Shown: piece after piece, positions 45,601-52,593 of the stretch | Numbering within the stretch: position 1 is the stretch's first letter | Layout of the letters: each line of letters starts with the position of its first letter | From: an uncultured Candidatus Melainabacteria bacterium | GTDB taxonomy: Bacteria > Cyanobacteriota > Vampirovibrionia > Gastranaerophilales > Gastranaerophilaceae | Reading direction: 5' to 3' | Length of the DNA: 64,000 nt | Assembly (NCBI GenBank): GCA_934692625.1 | Contig: CAKUUC010000006.1 | Location: 59,080-123,079, forward strand | Translations under genes and position numbers: made by a program | Notes under the pieces: model-generated | The model's input: only the letters and a program-made list of their open reading frames with translations | The model's database searches: none | Told to the model about the DNA's origin: nothing

Positions 45601-45638
45601 TGATGGATTTTTGCAACCACAATAGTATTCCGCTATAA
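42603..45638 (+). CDS. Zinc-ribbon STAND-type ATPase with TPR-like C-terminus
   Basis: The 1011-residue protein opens with tandem zinc ribbons (CPVCKKNIPNEALKCPYC, CSHCNTVNPVGEVVCKKC, CPHCNSVNFPIAKKCRKC; residues 3 to about 74). After a linker there is a P-loop ATPase: ITGEKGLGKTTLLRQVM (about 137), Walker B-like FVFVVDNFDYIDGFSLEF (about 260), and a winged-helix-like region. From about 490 to the end it is helical and TPR-like (ALGALLSWYYIAEATIITET, MNDLLSKIYYLYANYYFELG). This layout is that of STAND signalling ATPases, which act as ligand-gated switches. No effector domain is visible. There is no good ribosome binding site, so translation may be coupled to the sigma-like gene 14 bp upstream. 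Confidence 0.75.
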   Translation: MKCPVCKKNIPNEALKCPYCKSRTGLLCSHCNTVNPVGEVVCKKCGQELLKICPHCNSVNFPIAKKCRKCGSPLVSAVTLREQKAVQNKAKSLNKPQQKKDNFLNLKFMPTLMTAAQGYKVLSEGLCNKEKKIFSITGEKGLGKTTLLRQVMHNLKSYNFEWCIGFCTPVTQLSPGGVIQNMLLNLFNLPDFYLNNNDLKKEAMPFFSNELRFLNATEISDFLNFLYNSKDGNYEDIIMNKRKTFDILNRIFDAFCNTGHFVFVVDNFDYIDGFSLEFLSNFVRRSNNWKNLKFVVIYNEHKPVSGIFGVENKDLKAYTDIHLAPVSVEEFEHRLKFTGESGTYVSKREQEVIFEKCRGNSAFAQQAVSYCFDCQITGKAFLMPKTFNDLIAERLGTLRKFNIEAFRLLCGASVLGEKLNLALLKEIFGYKDKDFGEIITYLEKANFIRRYNDAFFEFCNLYLWETLQRQVQSDKEFEEINIKIGRALSVFELNINPVMATIAHNLKENRMAFDVWTKLTRIAAYIGDINLYVISQRQCLALLNEFNENETVNIRYNISERLGKLLTEYDPEEAMEFLPDAIANAKTNNDEVKEIELLGYLAACCKKIGNYYGDVECVDNVLKKMVQPSSELETALIKATKLYSLLRIGNCGEVVNLVDNDILPVLNSYISKPGLNKTIPLGFIYDTWLRVQSALAIALVLQGNDRSFEVLTTLFDTIDKHRIGDVNLICRLKLALAYANTMKGNFVTSREVLADVANRLGVAYGDDENVDDARAQFTNCYDLIETMNNFLLKNYDGLRENLFEYVMFANNTGDEFSKNIFKAMLGKLFCDDKQAKHAIEIYDEQVTYFANKKLALGALLSWYYIAEATIITETPKNAIEIATQALEIAQNPQINNTFFIVLLRMVIAKAEIEQSDYETAKINLESALLLAKKYNMNDLLSKIYYLYANYYFELGSVESQKQLEFLRGASTMYDKAMDLIVKVTKNTYLKEKINVKKEKLMDFCNHNSIPL

Positions 45639-45781
45639 GGCTTTGTTTGTTGATTTTATGGTAGAATTATTTTCAAATTTTTCTTCAAATTTCATGTCGC
45701 AAAAATACCCCGATGTAAGTATTCATTTTTGTAAAGAAAAAAAATATAATCTTTACATAAAATCATGTTTATTCTAAAAAT

Positions 45782-46447
45782 ATGATATATACAAAGGAAA
45801 TGAAATTGCATAATAATTTTGAAAGTTTTGATAATTCAGAAACCGCTGCAAAGAAAGATATAGTTATACAGGAAAGAGTTGAACTCATCTCTTCACACAT
45901 GTATAAACAGTTCTTGGATTATCAGCATTCTACAGTAAATACAAACGATATTTTTTCGAGAATGGTTGAGTGTCTTGAATTGATTTCTGATAATTTGAAG
46001 CAGTCATTTTCTTCTCGTGGAATTACTACACAAAATATTTATGTTGATACTGATGCATTGAAAACGGTTGCCGTAATTAATATTTTGTGGCGGAAAATAA
46101 GTTTTACGACTCGTTGCAATTTTGAACCTCAAACATTGTATAGAGATGATGGCAGACACATTTTTTCTAATAGAATAATTGCGTTAAGTGGAAATTACCA
46201 CGATATAATTAAAGGTGCAAAAGATAGAGCAGAAGAGATTGAACGCCTTTTGGAAAGTGAAATTGCATCATTGTATGTCCCTGCAGAACAAACTCAAAAA
46301 TGTATTTTTAAATTGAAAAGTACCGGACAAGAATTTATGGTTCATCAAGTTGATGCTCCACGGGATGTTGTCTTGAAGGTTGTAGAAACGGTTTGTGGCT
46401 GGCCATCTCATCACAAAGACGGTTCTGTGAGAAAGTTTTTTAACTAG
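45782..46447 (+). CDS. Conserved-looking protein of unknown function
   Basis: The 221-residue soluble protein has an N-terminal helical half (IQERVELISSHMYKQFLDYQ, MVECLELISDNLKQSFSSRG) and a mixed C-terminal half (INILWRKISFTTRCNFEPQT, GWPSHHKDGSVRKFFN). Two cysteines and several histidines are present but no catalytic pattern is evident. I do not recognise it. A TATAAT box at 45745-45750 lies about 30 bp upstream with a poor -35. An alternative ATG 18 nt downstream exists, but the ribosome binding site there is too close. It stands between the STAND ATPase and another small unknown gene, all in the same direction. Confidence 0.5.
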   Translation: MIYTKEMKLHNNFESFDNSETAAKKDIVIQERVELISSHMYKQFLDYQHSTVNTNDIFSRMVECLELISDNLKQSFSSRGITTQNIYVDTDALKTVAVINILWRKISFTTRCNFEPQTLYRDDGRHIFSNRIIALSGNYHDIIKGAKDRAEEIERLLESEIASLYVPAEQTQKCIFKLKSTGQEFMVHQVDAPRDVVLKVVETVCGWPSHHKDGSVRKFFN

Positions 46448-46475
46448 TTTTTAATCGGCTATTTAATATTAAAAT

Positions 46476-46503
46476 TTGACTTTTGGTTTAAAATCACTAA
46501 ATA
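46476..46503 (+). promoter_or_regulatory. Promoter of small unknown gene
   Basis: TTGACT (46476-46481) and TAAATA (46498-46503) are spaced by 16 bp. The ATG at 46531 follows after 27 bp. Confidence 0.5.
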
Positions 46504-46530
46504 TATGGACGTAGAGGTATTTTAGGTTAT

Positions 46531-46791
46531 ATGAAATTAGTAGAAAAATTAAAAGAATATGAAAATCAATATTTGTTTATTCGTTGGGCTACAGGTGGCG
46601 AGTATGGCAAGTTGATGTATGTGGGTGAAGATTTTATTGAATTTAATATCATTGATATTGAAACAATGCATTATCGTGAAACGATGTTGATATACGCTCC
46701 ACTCGTATTAGAAGTTTCTGTGGGCGGTCCTGATATCTCAAGAATTGTAGCGGAAGTTTCCTCTCAAATGACGGTTGGAGGCGAAAATTAA
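46531..46791 (+). CDS. Small protein of unknown function
   Basis: The 86-residue protein starts MKLVEKLKEYENQYLFIRWA. It continues with a likely beta-rich core (GGEYGKLMYVGEDFIEFNII, TMLIYAPLVLEVSVGGPDIS). The pattern of short strands with a G-x-V-x-x-V/Y turn resembles Sm-like or other small barrel folds (compare GxLxxVgeDfIel), as in Hfq/LSm proteins. The resemblance is only at the level of G-K-L-x-Y-V-G-E-D-F-I-E-F. RTAGAGGT-type ribosome binding site GTAGAGG precedes the ATG. It has its own promoter. I am unsure of its function. Confidence 0.6.
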   Translation: MKLVEKLKEYENQYLFIRWATGGEYGKLMYVGEDFIEFNIIDIETMHYRETMLIYAPLVLEVSVGGPDISRIVAEVSSQMTVGGEN

Positions 46792-46922
46792 GCAAAAAAA
46801 AAGTCACAATTCTTTGCGACTTGAACAATAATCTTGGGAGGAGATTTTGGGATAGTTTGTACATGCATGATATTATAAGCATGTTGGCATGGAACAAAAC
46901 ATGTTTTAATATTTTACAAAAG

Positions 46923-46951
46923 TTTACAAACTTGACATGAGGGTGTATAAT
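46923..46951 (+). promoter_or_regulatory. Strong promoter overlapping the aroQ start codon
   Basis: TTTACA (46923-46928) and a perfect TATAAT (46946-46951) are spaced by exactly 17 bp. The -10 box overlaps the first possible ATG (46950). Transcription would start near 46958, next to the second ATG at 46959. Confidence 0.6.
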
Positions 46952-46958
46952 GACGAAT

Positions 46959-47414
46959 ATGGAAAAGAATTTTAATATATTGATAATTAATGGTCCTAAT
47001 TTGAATATGCTAGGAGTTCGCGAGCCCGAACAGTATGGCTCTAAATCATATAAAGATTTAGAGATGGAACTACATGAGTATTCGTTTGAATTGGGCGTGA
47101 ATATCGAGGTTTTTCAGAGTAATTTTGAGGGTGAAATTGTTGAAAAAATACAATATGCACTAGGAAATTTTGATGGAATTATTTTAAATGCCGGAGCGTA
47201 TACTCATACAAGTATTGCCATTCGTGATGCATTAGCATCTGTAAAAATTCCGACCGTTGAGGTTCATATTTCAAATATTTATAAGCGTGAAGAATTCAGA
47301 CATCATTCAATGTTTGCTGATATTTGTGTTGGACAAATTACCGGTTTTAAGATTGATAGTTACAAACTCGGAATGCAAGGTTTGTTGAACTTTTTGACTA
47401 CGGCGAATGATTAA
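46959..47414 (+). CDS. aroQ: 3-dehydroquinate dehydratase, type II
   Basis: AroQ performs the third step of the shikimate pathway. The 151-residue protein has [20 protein letters not shown] with the catalytic tyrosine in QYG (YGSKSYKDL), [17 protein letters not shown], and [18 protein letters not shown], the full type II signature. An ATG at 46950 is also in frame, but it overlaps the -10 box of the promoter. A transcript from that promoter would start at about 46958, so the ATG at 46959 is chosen, giving [10 protein letters not shown] and possibly a leaderless mRNA. If another promoter is used, translation from 46950 with GAGGGT as ribosome binding site is possible. No other aro gene is adjacent. 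Confidence 0.93.
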   Translation: MEKNFNILIINGPNLNMLGVREPEQYGSKSYKDLEMELHEYSFELGVNIEVFQSNFEGEIVEKIQYALGNFDGIILNAGAYTHTSIAIRDALASVKIPTVEVHISNIYKREEFRHHSMFADICVGQITGFKIDSYKLGMQGLLNFLTTAND

Positions 47415-47505
47415 TTGTTTTTTTAATAGAACTTCACTAAAAAGTACTATTGTTACGAAATGTAAAGATGAATTTAAAAGTCGGAAAACCTTGTTATACT
47501 TGCTT

Positions 47506-47525
47506 TATGGTATGGTATGGTATGG
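47506..47525 (+). repeat. TATGG tandem repeat at a putative transcription start
   Basis: Four exact copies of TATGG (47506-47525) run into the related TGTGG CGGGG CGG (47526-47538). An extended -10 element (TGTTATACT, 47492-47500) predicts transcription starting at about 47507, the beginning of the repeat. Confidence 0.7.
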
Positions 47526-47631
47526 TGTGGCGGGGCGGAGCAATTCTTTTATCTGAAATTTCTTTATATAGAAGTAAGGGAAATCGATTTTACTTCAACA
47601 GTGGAATTTAGTTAAAAGAAAGGATATTAAA

Positions 47632-47907
47632 ATGGTTGAATTCAGATGTAATGCTTTGCCAATTTCTATGCGTTCTCAAAGCGCTTTGTACAAGGAGCCG
47701 AAAGGTAATTTCTGGGAGCGATTGACTACGAAAGTTGAAAACCAAACCGCATATATGCCGACAAAAGGAAAATCGGGGGTTGATTTGCTCGAAGCCAAAA
47801 TACACAACACTATGGCTAAACTAAATTGTATTTATCTTGCACCTTTCAGGTACAGTGCTTTAAAGCAGGCGGAAAGAAAAGATTTAGGTGTATTTACATT
47901 ATTTTAA
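47632..47907 (+). CDS. Small protein of unknown function
   Basis: The 91-residue protein starts MVEFRCNALPISMRSQSALY and ends RKDLGVFTLF. It is basic and polar, without a signal peptide or membrane segment. AAAGAAAGGA lies before the ATG and a terminator follows. Upstream is a promoter with an extended -10 box and a leader of about 125 nt carrying TATGG repeats and the GC-rich motif also seen before the SNF2 gene. I do not recognise it. It resembles the other short lineage-type proteins at 14809 and 35134 only in size and polarity. Confidence 0.55.
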   Translation: MVEFRCNALPISMRSQSALYKEPKGNFWERLTTKVENQTAYMPTKGKSGVDLLEAKIHNTMAKLNCIYLAPFRYSALKQAERKDLGVFTLF

Positions 47908-47913
47908 TTTCAA

Positions 47914-47938
47914 AAAAGGCGGGTATTTCCCGCCTTTT
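47914..47938. terminator. Bidirectional terminator
   Basis: AAAAGGCGGG (47914-47923) and CCCGCCTTTT (47929-47938) pair perfectly around a 5-nt loop. A/T runs lie on both sides, between convergent genes. Confidence 0.9.
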
Positions 47939-47944
47939 AGTCTT

Positions 47945-50527
47945 TTATTTTGTCACAACTGAAAGAATGTAATTATCTGTGAAATATTTGTTCGCAACTT
48001 CGATAATATCTGTGTCTTTCACACTATTTATCAAATCTTCGTATCTGTCGCCAAATTCGTAACCTCTTGTTGAGGCTTCGTACCAGCCGGTTGTTGATGC
48101 TTTGTCGAGATTTGTTTCTTGACTTAGAATGTAGTTACCTAACAATTTTTCTTTGGCATCTTTCAATTCTTGGTCTGCAACATATTCTGTTTTTAGTCGT
48201 TCAATTTCTTCAAACAAGCCTGCTTTCGATTTTTCTAATGTTGCCGGATTTGTTCCTATATACAACATAAAACTTCCTCGCAAAATGTTTGGAGAGTATC
48301 CGGAGCCCAATTGATATGCTAATCCTTCTTGTTCTCTCAGGTCTTTGAAAAGTCTTGAACTCATACCTGTTCCTAAAATGGAATCAATAACTTGCAATGT
48401 AGCAAAGTCTTTTTCGTTCAGTACTCCGTTAACTTGCCAACCTAGCAAAATCCATGCGGTTTCTGTTGTTGGCATGTGTTGGACTGTTGTTCTTGGGGCT
48501 GTAACTTTTGTGATTTTGTTTTCGTAATCTGCGTAATTAAAGCATTGAGAACTTTTCTGAGAGAAAATATTGTTTAACTCTTTTACTGTTTTATCTTTGT
48601 CAATGTTCCCATTGATAGAAATTACAAGATTTTTCGGGTTAAATATTGTGTTATAGTAATCAACGATATCTTTACGTTTAATGTTTTGGATATTTTGTTC
48701 CAAAACTTTTGAAGATATTGAATAAGGTGTATCTTTGTAAATCAAATTTCTATATTCTTCAATCGCTTGACGTATTGGAACATCTTTTTCGCTTTTGATT
48801 GCATTAAGTTTGTCAGATTTTACTTTTTCGATTTCAACATCTTCAAAAGTTGCATTGTTTATTACTTCATTCAATAGTTCAAGTGTTTTGTCGTATTCGT
48901 CTTTTGTTGTAAGAACTGTTACAGAGAATGTGTCAGCACTTGTTGCTGGTGAAATTTTTATTCCGTTATCTTCAAGAGTTTGAGATAATTCTGATGATGT
49001 GTAATTTTTTGTGCCTTTCAACATTGTTGCTGCGGTCATTTTTGCAGTTCCGGGGATTTTGTCTAAAAGTTGTCCGCCTTTTGCAGCAATACTTATTGCA
49101 ATAATATCATTTGTTGAATTTGGGGTATATAATAATGTTGCTCCATCTGATAGTGTGTATTTTTGTGTGTTTGTATTTTCACTGACAAGTTGAGCAGTTC
49201 CATCATGTTTTTTTATGTTTGCTACCGGAATATTTTTCATTGACTCCGGCAAAACTATTGATATTGCACTTTTATCTATGTCTAAATATTTTTCTGCGGC
49301 TTTTTTTACAGATGCGGCAGTTACTGACTTAATGTTATCCAAATAGTTATCGTAGAATTTCATATCATCTGTCAATGCCACAGTATAGCCGATTTCTGTT
49401 GCGATATTAGTAATAGATTCTCTTGCGTAATAAGTATTTCTTTCGATGATATTTTTTGCAAGATTAAGTTGTTCGTCAGTAATGCCTTTTTCTTGGATTT
49501 TTTTTATTTCTGCAAAAATTGCATCTTGAACAGCTTTGCATTTTTCAGGTTCAAAGTTAGCGGAAACGTAAAACATTCCGTCATCTCGCATTGTTGAGTT
49601 CCCTGCATCAACAGAAAATGCCAAACGTTTTTTCTCTTTTAATACCTGATTTAAAACTGATGAACGACCTTCGCCCAAAACTGTTGATAGGACATCAAGC
49701 GCATAAGAATCTTTGTCGTCAATCGAAACGCCTCTGTAGCCGATTATCATATATCCTGATTCAGTCGGTAGGTATTCAACTTTTTTTTCTTGTTTTGTCA
49801 AAGGTGGTTCTTTGGCATAAACGTTTTTTATTGCTTTTGATGTTTCGTTATTGAATTCTTGTTTGATTTTTTCTAGAGCATGGTTTGCATCAACATCACC
49901 GATTACAACGGTTACCATATTGGAAGGTGAGTAATGGCTGTTGTAAAAATTCAAAACTTGGTCACGAGTGATTGTTTCTATAACGTCACTTCTGCCGATT
50001 ACTTTGCGTTTGTACGGATGATTTTTATATAGCATTGAAACGAGATTTTCGTATAGAATTTTGTTTGGAGATGTTAAATCTTTGTTTATTTCTTCCAGTA
50101 CAACTTTGCGTTCTTTTTCCATTTCGTTTCGTGGAATAAGTGGGTTCATCATCATATCAGCATGTAACCCCATTGCCAAATCAAAATCTTTAGATGGAAT
50201 TGTTACGTAATAATGTGTAAAATCTTTGCTTGTTGCGGCATTTGTAATTGCTCCTTTTGTTTCAAGGATTTTGTCAAAATCTCCGGGTTCGTGGTTTTGA
50301 GTTCCTTTGAAAAATAAGTGTTCCAAAAAGTGTGCAACACCGTTATTTTCGTCGGTTTCATCTATAGAACCTGTTTTGACCCATGTGTCAATAATGACTA
50401 TCGGGTTTGATTTAACCTCTTGAATTACAACGGTTTGCCCGTTGTTGAGTTTGTACATTTGGGCATCTGCTGCCCACGCAAAATTTCCGCAAAGGGTTAT
50501 TGCTGCAAGAATTATAAGTTTTTTCAT
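47945..50527 (-). CDS. M16-family zinc metallopeptidase with two M16 repeats
   Basis: The 860-residue protein has a signal peptide (MKKLIILAAITLCGNFAWA) and two homologous M16 halves. The N-terminal half carries the inverted zinc motif HFLEH (66-70), with the downstream glutamate in ERKVVLEEINKD, so it is catalytic. The second half (from about 440: SDGATLLYTPNSTNDIIAIS) lacks HxxEH and is probably structural, as in pitrilysin-type clamshell enzymes. It probably degrades peptides outside the cytoplasmic membrane. The start is the ATG at 50527 following GAGGT. It lies about 65 bp downstream of recO on the same strand. Confidence 0.92.
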   Translation of the reverse strand: MKKLIILAAITLCGNFAWAADAQMYKLNNGQTVVIQEVKSNPIVIIDTWVKTGSIDETDENNGVAHFLEHLFFKGTQNHEPGDFDKILETKGAITNAATSKDFTHYYVTIPSKDFDLAMGLHADMMMNPLIPRNEMEKERKVVLEEINKDLTSPNKILYENLVSMLYKNHPYKRKVIGRSDVIETITRDQVLNFYNSHYSPSNMVTVVIGDVDANHALEKIKQEFNNETSKAIKNVYAKEPPLTKQEKKVEYLPTESGYMIIGYRGVSIDDKDSYALDVLSTVLGEGRSSVLNQVLKEKKRLAFSVDAGNSTMRDDGMFYVSANFEPEKCKAVQDAIFAEIKKIQEKGITDEQLNLAKNIIERNTYYARESITNIATEIGYTVALTDDMKFYDNYLDNIKSVTAASVKKAAEKYLDIDKSAISIVLPESMKNIPVANIKKHDGTAQLVSENTNTQKYTLSDGATLLYTPNSTNDIIAISIAAKGGQLLDKIPGTAKMTAATMLKGTKNYTSSELSQTLEDNGIKISPATSADTFSVTVLTTKDEYDKTLELLNEVINNATFEDVEIEKVKSDKLNAIKSEKDVPIRQAIEEYRNLIYKDTPYSISSKVLEQNIQNIKRKDIVDYYNTIFNPKNLVISINGNIDKDKTVKELNNIFSQKSSQCFNYADYENKITKVTAPRTTVQHMPTTETAWILLGWQVNGVLNEKDFATLQVIDSILGTGMSSRLFKDLREQEGLAYQLGSGYSPNILRGSFMLYIGTNPATLEKSKAGLFEEIERLKTEYVADQELKDAKEKLLGNYILSQETNLDKASTTGWYEASTRGYEFGDRYEDLINSVKDTDIIEVANKYFTDNYILSVVTK

Positions 50528-50594
50528 AAATTTTACCTCTATTTGATTATAAAAATAATATTGATTTTATAAATAACCTTGTTGTCTTATAAAA

Positions 50595-51368
50595 TCAGGC
50601 TACAGGAATTTCCTGCAAGATAGTTGTTGAATGAAATTTCTTTGGTGATTTCATAATAATGTACTCTTTTAAAACTTCAAAAGTTACCGTACAAACTTTT
50701 TCATTTGCTTTTTCTTCAAACTCTCCTTTTTCTTCAAAATCATTGATTGACATTTGTTTGAAGAAATCTCTCAATTTGTAAGGCATTTGTTTTTTGTTGT
50801 AAGGAATATTTTTCGCACAATGAGAGCAAACAATTCCACCCATTTGGGGAACAAGATACATTGTTTCGTCATGGATTGCTTCATGACAACATAGACAAGA
50901 GTCGAGTTCTATTGAAAATCCTGCTTCTATCATCATTTTTAGTTGGAATTTTATAACTGCTAACAAAATTTCAACTTTTGAATTTGCGGTAGAAATTGTG
51001 TCCAGTGTTTTGTATAAAAGGTTATAAACTATTTCTGAACACGGGTCATCTTCGATACCAAAATTGTGGACAACTTCTGTTACGTACATGGAGTAACAAA
51101 TTTTATCCATATCCTGACGAGTTTTGTAGAATGAATTTACAACTTCTGCCTGACAAATTGTGTTAAGGTTCCGTCCTTTGTGAAGCATTAGCGTATTTGC
51201 TACGAGCAAATCCATGCGAGCACCCAATTTGCTTTTTGTTTTTTTTACGCCTTTGGCTACTCCCCTAATCAGTCCTTTGTCTTTGGAGTACATAACCATT
51301 ATTCTGTCAGACTCGCTAAGATTGTAAGACTTTAAATTGATTGCATCTGTAACAAAACTATTTTGCAT
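50595..51368 (-). CDS. recO: DNA repair protein RecO
   Basis: RecO works with RecR/RecF to load RecA on SSB-coated DNA and anneals complementary strands. The 257-residue protein has the N-terminal OB-fold start (VTDAINLKSYNLSESDRIMV, then KGLIRGVAKGVKKTKSKLGA). It also has a C-terminal helical domain with a four-cysteine zinc site (CLCCHE ... CSHC). The last residues are HSTTILQEIPVA. It sits 31 bp downstream of pilT and upstream of the M16 peptidase, all on the minus strand. Whether they form one operon is uncertain because no strong promoters were seen in between. Confidence 0.93.
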   Translation of the reverse strand: MQNSFVTDAINLKSYNLSESDRIMVMYSKDKGLIRGVAKGVKKTKSKLGARMDLLVANTLMLHKGRNLNTICQAEVVNSFYKTRQDMDKICYSMYVTEVVHNFGIEDDPCSEIVYNLLYKTLDTISTANSKVEILLAVIKFQLKMMIEAGFSIELDSCLCCHEAIHDETMYLVPQMGGIVCSHCAKNIPYNKKQMPYKLRDFFKQMSINDFEEKGEFEEKANEKVCTVTFEVLKEYIIMKSPKKFHSTTILQEIPVA

Positions 51369-51399
51369 TATTCTATTTTATTTGTCTTTTATTATTTAA

Positions 51400-52506
51400 T
51401 TATGAAGCAGATTTGTTTGCTCCGGTACCGTAGTAGATACCTCTCATCATTTGTTCAAGTTCTGGTTTGTTATCAGAATATCCGATAGCAACTTCTTGAG
51501 AAATAATACCTTCATTAAACAATTTGAACAATGACATATTCATTGTTGTCATGTTGTTGAATGAACCCTTCTTAACTAGTTCGTAAACCTGATCAAGTTC
51601 ATCTTTGTTGATGAAGTCTTTAACTGTTGGTGTTACAACTAAGATTTCCGCTGCAGGAACTCGTGAATTACCTTCAATAGTTGGAACAAGTTTTTGAGCA
51701 ATTGTACCACGAAGAGTTGCTGCAATTTGTCCTCTAACGAAAGGTCTTTCTTCAGGTTTGAACAAGTTTATAATACGACCAACTGTTTGAACAGAGTCAT
51801 TTGTGTGGATTGTAGATACAACCAAGTGACCTGTTTCTGCGGCTTTTAGTGCTGCTTCTACAGTTTCTCTGTCACGAATTTCACCGATGAATATAACATC
51901 AGGGTCTTGTCGTAATGCGTATTTAATACCATCTGCAAATGATGGAGTATCGATTAACAATTGACGTTGTGAAACGATTGATTTTTTGTTTGAGAAGATA
52001 AATTCGACCGGATCTTCAATTGTAATAATATGTTTTGCGGTTGTTGCGTTGATATAGTCAATCAAAGATGCGATAGTGGTTGATTTACCTGAACCTGTAG
52101 GGCCTGTTACCAAAATCAAACCGTTGTTGAATGTTGCAAATTCTTCCAATGATGAAGGCAATCCTAATTCTGTGAAAGATTTAATATAATAAGGGATTGC
52201 ACGGATTACCATAGATGTTTTACCCAATTGACGGCTCATGTTTACACGGAATCTTGAACACCCCGGAATTTCATAAGAAAAGTCAATATCAAAAAATCTG
52301 GTAATTCTGTCTTTCAAGTGAGCAGGAGAAACGGTTTTAATTACAAACTCAATATCTTCAGCTGTTAGTGGCGGTAAATTAATTCTCATAATTTGCCCTG
52401 AAACTCTGATAGCAGGTCTTTCGCCTTCGCAAATGTGAGCATCAGACGCTCCTACAGATACTGCTTGTCTTAAAAAGTCTTCTATATAAAAATCGTTACT
52501 TGCCAT
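51400..52506 (-). CDS. pilT: Twitching motility ATPase PilT
   Basis: PilT powers retraction of type IV pili, needed for twitching and DNA uptake. The 368-residue hexameric ATPase has an N-terminal PAS-like domain (LRQAVSVGASDAHICEGERP), Walker A GPTGSGKST (135-143), the Asp box TIEDPVEFIF, and the His box HLVVSTIHTNDSVQTVGRI. The PilT-specific AIRNLIRE motif is not evident near the C-terminus, which ends MRGIYYGTGANKSAS; assignment versus other PilT-type ATPases (such as PilU) is therefore slightly uncertain. AGGAGAG precedes the ATG. It diverges from comEC. Confidence 0.92.
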   Translation of the reverse strand: MASNDFYIEDFLRQAVSVGASDAHICEGERPAIRVSGQIMRINLPPLTAEDIEFVIKTVSPAHLKDRITRFFDIDFSYEIPGCSRFRVNMSRQLGKTSMVIRAIPYYIKSFTELGLPSSLEEFATFNNGLILVTGPTGSGKSTTIASLIDYINATTAKHIITIEDPVEFIFSNKKSIVSQRQLLIDTPSFADGIKYALRQDPDVIFIGEIRDRETVEAALKAAETGHLVVSTIHTNDSVQTVGRIINLFKPEERPFVRGQIAATLRGTIAQKLVPTIEGNSRVPAAEILVVTPTVKDFINKDELDQVYELVKKGSFNNMTTMNMSLFKLFNEGIISQEVAIGYSDNKPELEQMMRGIYYGTGANKSAS

Positions 52507-52529
52507 ACTCTCCTCTTCCTTTTATCTCG

Positions 52530-52538
52530 ATTATAGCA
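52530..52538 (-). promoter_or_regulatory. Extended -10 promoter of pilT
   Basis: TGCTATAAT is read on the minus strand, a full extended -10 box, 24 bp upstream of the pilT ATG. The best -35-like hexamer (TTTGTG) is 18 bp further away and weak. Confidence 0.5.
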
Positions 52539-52593
52539 TATTCTAAAGTTTTACACAAATTTTTTTACATGTTATTATTTATTTGTTGGAAAT

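Noticed and set aside
45658..45777. 39-codon plus-strand open frame (starts MVELFSNFSSNFMSQ) between the STAND ATPase and the next gene
   Set aside because: There is no ribosome binding site, it overlaps the likely promoter of the next gene, and the length is within chance for this composition.
46793..46820. Weak inverted repeat AAGTC...GACTT after the small gene at 46531
   Set aside because: The stem has a mismatch, a long loop and no T run, so it was not called a terminator.
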